In this document: positions 56,841 through 64,000 of the stretch, piece after piece | Numbering within the stretch: position 1 is the stretch's first letter | How the letters are laid out: each line of letters starts with the position of its first letter | Origin: Echria macrotheca | Taxonomy: Eukaryota > Ascomycota > Sordariomycetes > Sordariales > Schizotheciaceae | Direction of reading: 5' to 3' | DNA length: 64,000 bases | NCBI GenBank assembly: GCA_030411725.1 | Contig: MU839830.1 | Location: 1,922,001 to 1,986,000 of the forward strand | Made by a program: the position numbers and the translations under genes | Notes under the pieces: model-generated | The model's database searches: none | Told to the model about the DNA's origin: nothing | Seen by the model: the letters and a program-made list of their open reading frames with translations, nothing else

Positions 56841-57812
56841 ATGGCAGCCCGTCTGCGGGAGCTCCTAGCTCGCAAGGACGACATTCTCGTCTGCCCCGGT
56901 GTCTACGACGGCCTCACAGCTCGCATCGCCCTGCGCGATGGATTTGAGTGTCTCTACATGGTATATACCCCCCACCCCCTTTTCCATAAATTCCCACCCA
57001 ACCATTTCCTGACTCCCCCCAAAAAGACAGGAGCCGGCACCAGCATGTCGCGCCTGGGCATGCCAGACCTAGGCCTCGTAACCATGAACGACATGCACAC
57101 CAACGCCTCGATGCTCGCCTCGCTGGACCGCCGAATCCCCGTGATCGCCGACGCGGACACGGGCTTCGGCGGCCCGCTGATGATCGCGCGCACCGTGAAG
57201 TCGTACATCTCCGCCGGCGTGGCAGGCCTGCACCTCGAAGACCAGGAGGTCGCGACCAAGCGCTGCGGCCACCTCCTCGGGAAGGAGGTCGTCTCCCCGG
57301 ACGCGTTCGCCACGCGCATCCGCGCGGCCGTGCTCGCGCGCGACGAGATGCGCGCCGTGCTCGGCGACGTCGCGGGGGATATCGTGCTGATCGCGCGGAC
57401 CGATGCGCTGCAGGTCAACGGGTTCGACGAGGCCGTCGCGCGGCTGAGGCTGGCTGTCGAGGCTGGCGCGGATGTCGCGTTTCTGGAGGGTGTGACGAGC
57501 ATAGAGGAGGGCGGACGGGTTTGCGCGGCGCTGGCGCCGACGCCTGTGCTGCTGAATCTCGTGCCTGGGGGCGTCACGCCGCTCGTGACGGTTGACCAGG
57601 CGCGCAACGCTGGGTTTCGGCTGGTTATCTACCCTGCGCTGATGCTCTCGGCCGTGTACGAGAGCTGCTCGGCTGTGAGCCGTGAGTTGAAGACGACTGG
57701 GGCGATTACCGCGAATGGAGGACCGAAGGAGTTGTTTAAGGTGTGTGGGCTTGATGAGTGTCTTGAGTTTGACATCAAGGCTGGGGGGACTTCCTTCTCC
57801 GGTGGTGTTTGA
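56841..57812 (+). CDS. Isocitrate lyase/PEP mutase-family lyase
   Basis: Exons 56841-56960 and 57027-57812 give 301 residues. Removing the 66-bp intron (in frame, so it could be missed) restores CLYMTGAGTSMSRLG. The fold is a TIM barrel of the ICL/PEPM superfamily: CPGVYDGLTARIA, ADADTGFGG (81-89), Glu111-Asp112 in LHLEDQEV, and KRCGH at 118-122. The KRCGH loop with its catalytic cysteine marks carbon-carbon lyases (methylisocitrate, dimethylmalate or related) rather than PEP mutase. Length matches the short bacterial-type lyases, not the longer glyoxylate-cycle isocitrate lyase. No mitochondrial leader is evident. It starts 889 bp from the divergent hydratase; the pair suggests sequential steps. 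Confidence 0.9.
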   Translation: MAARLRELLARKDDILVCPGVYDGLTARIALRDGFECLYMVYTPHPLFHKFPPNHFLTPPKKTGAGTSMSRLGMPDLGLVTMNDMHTNASMLASLDRRIPVIADADTGFGGPLMIARTVKSYISAGVAGLHLEDQEVATKRCGHLLGKEVVSPDAFATRIRAAVLARDEMRAVLGDVAGDIVLIARTDALQVNGFDEAVARLRLAVEAGADVAFLEGVTSIEEGGRVCAALAPTPVLLNLVPGGVTPLVTVDQARNAGFRLVIYPALMLSAVYESCSAVSRELKTTGAITANGGPKELFKVCGLDECLEFDIKAGGTSFSGGV

Positions 57813-58051
57813 ATAGATAAAATATGTGCCAGGGGTATAGTCACAAAGGGACCAGCAAAACGAGAGTTGGTTTACCTTTGGTAGCCCTTGGCCTATGGTT
57901 TTCTTGGGAAATTACTTGTATCTTTTCTGACATTCCTCTCATGATCAGCGGAGGCAATCACATATTATAATGTGAGCTTTATTCAAAACGAACACTGGTT
58001 TGGGACCAGGCGTGCTCATGGCAGTAGAGATATATAAATGGTCGGTTCTTT

Positions 58052-59915
58052 TTACTCAAATAACGGCCGCTCCGACGCAGAAACGTTTTCCGTCTTGCGT
58101 TTCACATACCACACCAGTGGTCCGTCCTCGGCCTCACGCCGAAAATCGCCGCTAAAAGCTTCCACGGCACCGTCCGGCCCGGTCCGGAACTGAGCACGCA
58201 GACACAGCTGCGGACGTACCGTGAGCTCAAGGTCGGCGGGAGCGTAGTCGTCAACAAACAACCAGGCAACCCAGTAATCCCCAGTAACGTGCTCAAAATC
58301 CACGTGGAATGCCTTGCCTTCAAACTCCAGAAACCCCGACCCTCTCAGGGCACACCCTTTCTCCACCGTGGTGTGTGCTGGTGTGTCCGCTGGATAGCCC
58401 TTGCGTGCGGAATCGCCACATTCAAGGCCGATGGTGAAGTTGCCGTAGCCGGCATTGTCGTAGATTCCAGTGTATGCCGTCAGCGGCAAAGGTCGTGAAA
58501 GCGGTGGTAGCGAACGCGGATATAGTCGGTCCACGCAAGTTTCAAGACTCCTTGCCTGAGTTTTTGCCACGTCTTGCGCTCTGTAACCATCATCAGCACG
58601 TGTCTGTGAACGTTGCCTCGAAGAGAAAACCAACCTCTTTTCGATATTGAACCTCTGCTCCTCCGGTACCTCAAATTTATCATACAAAATCCTCCACAAG
58701 ATCATCTCGATCGCTGGACCGTTAGCATTCGCCATGATAACGACACCAAATTGCTTCCCGGGAAACATCCACATCTCGGTCCTGTGCTCTCGCATCTGGC
58801 CGTTGTGAGACCAGAACTCCTCTCCTTCGAAAATCCCACCGCCCCAGCCCATCGCATACCACAATGGCCCTGTGAACATGGGATGTCTCGGGTTTGTCAT
58901 GATTCTCGGCTCCTTGATCGCCGCCTTCGCCTTCTCGCTCAGCACCTTCTCGTTCCGCGTCTCCCCCATCATGAACCGCAGCCACTTGACATAATCGGCA
59001 ACACAACTGACGACCATGCCCGCACCCTCGTGCCCGGCGTGCACCGCATGGGGCACGACCACATACGACTTGCTGTCGTTGTGCCACCAAAGCTCGTCGG
59101 CCAAGGCTCTGTAGGGGTCCTCGTTATGCGGGAACTGTGTAGACAGATACGTCCACCCCATACCGAGCGGAGCCCAGATCTTCGTCTGAAAGACATAGCC
59201 CAGCAATCCGAGGTATCCATGCCACATGTCGTTGGGGTAGTACAGGTTCTGGATCAGGTAGCCAATGGTCGTCACAAGCTGGTTCGAGTATTGGTATCTG
59301 GCCCTCGGCTCGGCCGACATGGGCAAGTTCCGCAGATTACGCACGGCTTCCCGCGGGCTGGCGTAGGAAACGAAGTCGTGGTCGGGGTAGCCAGTGCGGT
59401 GGGAGAGAGCATCGGCGATGGTGATGTGCTCTGTGGCCCAGGGGTCCGAGAGGACAAAGTCGTCGCGGATCAGAGACGAAATGGGAGTGTCCCAGGTGAT
59501 ATGGGGAAACTGAGAGGAGTCAACGACCTGGGCCATGGCGGCGGCGGTGAAGGACTTGGTAGTGCTTCCTGTGAAGAATTGCGTGTAGGGGGTGACGGGT
59601 GCGGTGGAATTGATTCGAGCGTGGCCGAACCCCTGACATGGTTTGGTATGAATATTAGTAGTGGCCTTGCCGGTGAAGCATTCGTTGGCAAAAACAAACC
59701 TTTGCCCATGAAGATTTACCGTCGATTACGGCCACTGCAAGGCCCGGGACATGCCATTCTTCCATAGTCTGGAAGATGAACTGCTCAAGGCCGGCCGTCG
59801 CAACCGTCTCTGGGCTCGTTTGCTGCTGGCCTCCCTGGAGAGAGAGAACATGTTGACTTTGAGTCAAGAAGCGCGAGAATTTCATATCGTCAGACCAGAC
59901 ACTGTAGTAGTCCAA
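58052..59915 (-). CDS. Beta-lactamase-fold serine hydrolase
   Basis: Exons 59700-59915 and 58052-59632 give 598 residues. The first splice (donor GTTTGT, branch TACTAAT) joins SSWAK to GFGHARINS. Active-site motifs of the class C beta-lactamase/penicillin-binding group are Ser95-Lys98 in TGSTTKSF, Tyr187-Asn189 in YQYSNQL, and HNG (348-350) in place of KTG. The first domain starts with EEWHVPGLAVAVIDG. A C-terminal beta domain of about 150 residues follows (TAYTGIYDNAGYGNFTIGLE). Fungal members include esterases and acyltransferases of secondary metabolism as well as LACTB-like peptidases; the substrate is unknown. A second, in-frame intron of 54 bp is possible near residues 407-425 (GTTGGT to TTACAG). 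An alternative start lies ten codons downstream. It is convergent with the lyase gene. Confidence 0.87.
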
Positions 59916-60230
59916 GGAGGAGACAGTGATCTCAGAAGTGCTTCGTGATGAGAAAAAGCGAGACGATCAGTCTCGAAATCAGGCAGTAGTTTCCTCAGTC
60001 TGGTGAACCAACAACCCCGCGGTGACTGCGCCGTCGAATCAGCCCGCGAGGCGGACCACGGTCGGATAATTCCGTGACTGATCCTATGTCCCGTTTTGCA
60101 CAGTTGTGGACTCCTTCGGCTAGATATTGAACCACGCTGACGTTCTTTTATACAACCAGAACCATTACCTACGTGGGAAAACGTTGATTCGTAACTCGTA
60201 TACGGATATTGTAGGTGCAAAGAGAGGAGC
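59916..60230. other. Short intergenic region
   Basis: 315 bp upstream of the hydrolase and downstream of the next minus-strand gene. Nothing further recognised. Confidence 0.6.
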
Positions 60231-60845
60231 TCACTTTGCATCTGGAAATTGGGACACTATCTTGCATGTTTTGGCAGTTATTAGCTGTTCTACTCCTATG
60301 CCCCGCCCATTTTCCACCGCCTCCCTAACTATGTTTCGTCTTCGTGGATGTATGCTTGTTGATCCGTGAATATTTAGCCATTGGTCTCGGATAAGGCTTT
60401 GCTTGAACTCCAAGGTAAGACCCGGAGCTGAGACAATATCGAGTGCGGCTAAGATTACATCCGTGGTTTCCTCTACCTGATATTTATTTTGGATTTTGTA
60501 TTAACTGGGAATAAACGTACCGTTGAGTGTAGCGAGTTCGATGAGGGTGGTGGGAAATTCGGGTATGGGGATACCTGTAAAAACGTTTACTAGCTGGTGG
60601 AGGGGTACGTGGATGTTCGACCGCCAGGCAGTAGTATTGAAATTTGCCGTGCGTTGATTTATGGCTCGATAGCTGATTTGGTTCGAGAATGTATCTATTC
60701 GGTTGAGCATTTCGCGGTGAGCATTTCGCATAGTGGTGAATTCTTGATGGTTTTGTTGCTGTATTTCGTCTACTTGACGCTGGGTGTTTTGTAGCGTTGT
60801 GAGAATTTGCTGGGCAAACTGCGCCACTTCTTGTTCCGCATCCAT
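60231..60845 (-). CDS. Small coiled-coil protein of unknown function
   Basis: Exons 60521-60845 and 60231-60472 give 188 residues. The intron is short (48 bp, donor GTACGT, acceptor GTAG) and joins IELATLN to EETTDVILAALDIV. The N-terminal half is Gln-rich and helical with heptad-like spacing (QQILTTLQNTQRQVDEIQQQ), likely a coiled coil. The middle reads HVPLHQLVNVFTGIPIPEFP, a pattern I associate with small proteins that occur in several copies in Sordariomycete genomes and have no known role. An ATG at 60941 is in frame but would add a hydrophobic/Thr-rich piece that looks untranslated. Codons are less GC-biased than in the neighbours, in line with a lineage-specific gene. The C-terminal exon is less certain than the first. 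Confidence 0.6.
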
Positions 60846-61509
60846 GTTGGAAGGCTTGTGGGTGGGTTGGGTTGTGGTTGGGTCTGAATCAGTGCAGGTA
60901 AGGATGGTTGTTCTGTAGAAGAGAGGATGGCCCTGAGGCACTGGCTAAATACAGGCCCTAGTGGTTTGTGCGTATCGCTATCCTGCTGCAGGCTGCTGGG
61001 GGTGCTCCTTCCTGGTCCAACAGGTTGTTGGATTGTTGGAGAGTGGAAGAAGAGTAACTAGTGCATGTGCCCTGCTTAGTCCCGATAAGATAAGCCCCAG
61101 TCCCCACACTTCCTTGAAGACCTTGTCCCTGCTAAGAAGAGATACTGACTCTAAACTTGACACCTTTTCTGAAGGAAAAGACACTAAGGATTGCCCATAT
61201 CTAGACTTCCTAGGACTACATAATCATACCTCATTGTTAACGGACTGAGGTAAAAGACTGAACTAAAATTATTCTCCATTTAGATATCTCTCCCTTGGTC
61301 CCCGATGTCTTGCAGAGTGGGGCCATGGCCGCCCAGCCTGCGGCAGCGCTAACGTTAGCGTCTCGGAGCTGGCTGCCGCGCCAAAAGCTGCATAGCGGTG
61401 GTCGCTTGTTAATAACCGCGAAAAAAAGCCAGGTCGCCCTTTGAAACCTTCTCGTCCACCCGATTTGCGCCAGACGTCCTCATTGCTCGACGCACGAGAT
61501 AATGCAATC
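60846..61509. other. Divergent intergenic region with 14-bp palindrome
   Basis: The region lies between the small coiled-coil gene and ERJ5. A perfect palindrome, CGCTAACGTTAGCG, is at 61347-61360, about 150 bp before the ERJ5 start. No gene is seen. Confidence 0.6.
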
Positions 61510-63007
61510 ATGAGGATCTCTGCGCTATCCCTCGGCCTTTTGGCCATCCTGACACCGCTGACGGCGGCCTGGACCAAGGAAGGCAAGTTGTCTACCTTCA
61601 ATGAAACCTCTGCAGTGCCCCTCGTGGATTCAAGAGTAGACGCATTCGGCGATGATGAGGACAGCCCAGCTAACCAACCACCACCGGCTGCAGATCGCGA
61701 AATCTTCCGTGTCCGCGACGAACTCATCGCCCACGAAGGGCCCGATGTCACATTCTACGAGTTCCTGGGCGTCAGCCCCTCGGCGAACCAGGAGGACATC
61801 AACAAGGCCTACAAGAAGCGCTCGCGCATGCTGCACCCGGACAAGGTGAAGCAGCAGCTGACGGCCGAGCGCCTCAAGGCCCAAAAAGACAAGACCAAGA
61901 AAAAGGGCTCCAAGCCCGGCGTACACGTCACCAAACCGCCCTCAGCTGCCGAGGTCAAGGCGGCTGTCAAGCGAGCTGGGGAGCGCCAGGCGCGCCTGTC
62001 TATCGTCGCCAACATCCTGCGCGGCCCCGGCCGTGACCGCTACGACCACTTCCTCGCCAACGGCTTCCCCACGTGGAAGGGCACCGAGTACTACTACAAC
62101 CGCTACCGGCCCGGCCTGGGGACCGCCATGTTCGGCGTCTTCCTCGTCGCCGGCGGCGGCGCGCACTATCTCGCCCTCTACATGAGCTGGAAGCGCCAGC
62201 GCGAGTTCGTCGAGCGCTACATCAAGTTTGCCCGCCACGCCGCCTGGGGCGACAATCTGGGTCTCAACATCCCCGGCGTCGACGGCCAGCCCGCCGCCGC
62301 TCCGGCCCCGGCCCCGCCTCCCCCGCAGCAGACCTACCAGGATGAGGACGGCAACGCCGTGCCGATGAACCGGAAGATGCGCCGTCTTCAGGAGCGCGAT
62401 GCCCGTAAGGAGGCCGCCAAGGAGGCGCAAGGCGGACGCAAGGCACGCCGTGGTGGTCGCGAGCAGGCTGCTGCGGGCTCCGGGTCCGGCTCGGTGACAC
62501 CCCAGCCACAGGGACAGGGACCTTCGGGCTCAAAGAAGCGCGTCGTGGCGGAGAACGGCAAGGTTCTTGTGGTCGACTCGCTGGGCGATGTCTACCTGGA
62601 GCAGGAAGATGAGGACGGCAATGTGGCCGAGTTCCTCCTTGATGTACGTCCTACCCCGTTTCCACCAGTGATCTCAGCTAACAATTGTCATTCAGCCCAA
62701 CGAGCTTTCCCGCCCCACTTTCAAGGACACCGCCGTCGTGCGTCTTCCTCTCTGGGTGTTCTCACTGACTGTCGGACGTCTTCTCCCCGGACGCGCGAGT
62801 GCCGAGGAAGGTGAGGAGGCCGAGACTGAGGAGCTTCTCGGTGACGATGAGGAAGAATCGGAACCCGGCAAGGCCACTCCTACCTCCGACTCAGCTGAAG
62901 ACTTCGAGCTGCTTGAGAAGTCAGTCGATGAGCTCGGCCAGGCCAAGGCGACGGGAAGCCAGAAGCAGGGCAACAAGGCTGGGAAGCGGAAGAACAAGAA
63001 GAGGTGA
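61510..63007 (+). CDS. erj5: ERJ5-like ER membrane J-protein
   Basis: Exons 61510-61582, 61694-62643 and 62696-63007 give 444 residues. The first intron starts with GC (GAAG|GCAAGT) and ends CTGCAG; its removal yields AWTKEDREIFRVRDEL, the family sequence. Its length is divisible by three and it has no stop, so an unspliced reading is open but adds a 37-residue stretch foreign to the family. A signal peptide (MRISALSLGLLAILTPLTAA) leads into a lumenal J-domain with the HPD motif in SRMLHPDKVK, extended by a Lys-rich insertion. A membrane span follows (GTAMFGVFLVAGGGAHYLAL), then a charged cytosolic part with Ala/Pro- and Lys/Arg-rich stretches and an acidic region before KRKNKKR. It should stimulate an ER Hsp70 (BiP/Kar2) in protein folding. 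Confidence 0.9.
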
Positions 63008-63349
63008 TGGAGGAAGATATACTCGCGATATCCGAGCTGTGGGTCAAGTGTGAGTTATCACTGCTATATGCCGGTACCCCTTGAACCTGAGGCATAAGCA
63101 AACGATGCGACATGTATGGATGTGGGATATATATAGAAGTCCATTAGAGGAAGGAGTCCAATTACTATCTAACGAGGAGCCAATCCCGTGGTACGTGTGC
63201 ACGCCCAACTAAATCTTGTAGGTTGAGCATAAAAAAGGAAACCAGCCGATAACGTTACGCCAGCCCTTCCACGCAAACCCAAACTCCGCGACCCAACCTG
63301 CCCTGCATTTCAACCTACAGACTACCACCCCCATGCCCAACTTGATGCT
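63008..63349. other. Convergent 3' region between two J-protein genes
   Basis: 342 bp between convergent stop codons. No gene is recognised; TATATATA-like sequence occurs near 63129. Confidence 0.6.
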
Positions 63350-64000
63350 TCAAATCCCCACAGCATGGCTGAACACCTTAGCTGCCAGCTGGCTAAGCAA
63401 CCTGGCACGGTCGTCTTGCGGAAGTTCCTTTGACACATAGTCTCAATCTTCGTCCCTCATCATGAACACGCCAGAGGCACTCACCTGAAAGACGGAATAC
63501 ACGCTCTTCCCCTTAGCATCGCGGATCGCGCCGAGCCGGTTCCCCGCGACGGCACCAGCCACAAGCCCGGGCACATTGGCTACGATGAACCCCAGCGCGC
63601 CGCCGCTCAGCCCGCCGAGCACGCCCCAGAACTTGCCCGTGGGTCGGTTCGTGCCGGGCTCGGCCATGCCCTCCTCGCGGAGCATCTCCTCGAAGACGTC
63701 GGCGAACTGCGCATTCTCGGCCTGCTCGCGTTCTGGTTGCGGTTGAGCGTTGTTATTGTTAGCCTGGTTGGTGAAAAAGTTCCACGCCCATGAGTAGGCG
63801 CTGCCATTACCGGCGCCGGCGTTCTCGTCGTCGGGAGTGGCCTCGGCGAAGGGGTCCGCGTTGGCGAAGCCGCCCGGCATTTGCGACCCGCCGCCCGAGG
63901 TGCGGGTGCTGCCGCCGAATAGCTTGCGCTGGGCATCGTACTCGCGGCGTCGGGAGGGATCGGAGAGGGTGTAGTAGGCGTCGTTGACGAGTTGGAACTT
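63350..64000 (-). CDS. J-domain protein with glycine-rich hydrophobic segment, 5' end cut off
   Basis: The gene runs off the right edge, so the N-terminus is missing. Visible exons are 63485-64000 and 63350-63427. The first residues present (KFQLVNDAYYTLSDPSRRRE) are the last helices of a J-domain; the HPD motif must lie outside the window. Next come a Gly/Ser-rich and Asn/Gln-rich linker, then GKFWGVLGGLSGGALGFIVA and a following Gly/Ala/Val stretch that could insert in a membrane. The 57-bp intron (GTGAGT to CAAAG) joins SVYSVFQ to ELPQDDRARLLSQLAAKVFS, which looks like a genuine family C-terminus; without splicing the frame ends after 13 unrelated residues. It is probably a type III Hsp40 co-chaperone. 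It is not a close paralogue of the adjacent ERJ5. Confidence 0.85.

Overview
The window is nuclear DNA from a filamentous ascomycete, most probably a Sordariomycete (Sordariales-like). I base this on short introns of 48-111 bp with CTAAC/CTGAC-type branch points, GC-rich third codon positions, monocistronic genes on both strands, and a gene set typical of moulds: Zn2Cys6 regulator, GH18 chitinase, tyrosinase, Pam17, Slx9, Uba4. I could name no species. About 23 protein genes are supported. Most of them needed splicing by eye, and every exon junction was checked for reading frame. No tRNA, rRNA, CRISPR array or intact autonomous transposon was recognised.

Layout. 1-4.5 kb: no gene recognised. 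4.5-13.3 kb: housekeeping block with a chromodomain protein (-), the Tim23-motor subunit Pam17 (+), the Urm1-activating enzyme Uba4 (-), a 444-bp hAT-type MITE with an exact 8-bp target duplication, the ribosome-assembly factor Slx9 (+) and a NEDD8-type protease (-). 13.3-16 kb: gene-poor. 16-25 kb: two unrecognised proteins, a gamma-glutamylcyclotransferase-like protein with membrane segments, and glycerol-3-phosphate dehydrogenase. 25-30 kb: the 1565-aa glycogen debranching enzyme. 31-35.4 kb: a cysteine-rich single-pass membrane protein and a bacterial-type M61 aminopeptidase. 35.4-45.6 kb: mostly gene-poor, holding only a 60-aa microprotein and a Zn2Cys6 transcription factor. 45.6-52 kb: secretory or extracellular-type genes (chitinase with an inserted chitin-binding domain, metzincin protease, tyrosinase, Ser/Thr-rich secreted protein). 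53-60 kb: a metabolic group made of a fused LeuC-LeuD-like (aconitase family) hydratase divergent from an isocitrate-lyase/PEP-mutase-family lyase, followed by a beta-lactamase-fold hydrolase. 60-64 kb: a small coiled-coil protein and two unrelated J-domain proteins lying tail to tail, the second cut by the window end.

How the genes may work together. Most neighbours look functionally independent, as is usual in fungi. The best candidate for a joint system is the divergent hydratase/lyase pair at 53.4-57.8 kb. A hydratase of the aconitase superfamily beside an ICL/PEPM lyase carrying the KRCGH motif is the pairing used by the methylcitrate cycle and by bacterial dimethylmalate breakdown, so the pair may process a branched malate- or citrate-type acid. 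That function is inference. Other unusual points are a start codon isolated in a 3- or 4-nt first exon (two genes), micro-exons of 15 and 20 nt in the NEDD8 protease, a GC-AG intron in ERJ5, and an M61 peptidase of a mainly bacterial family.
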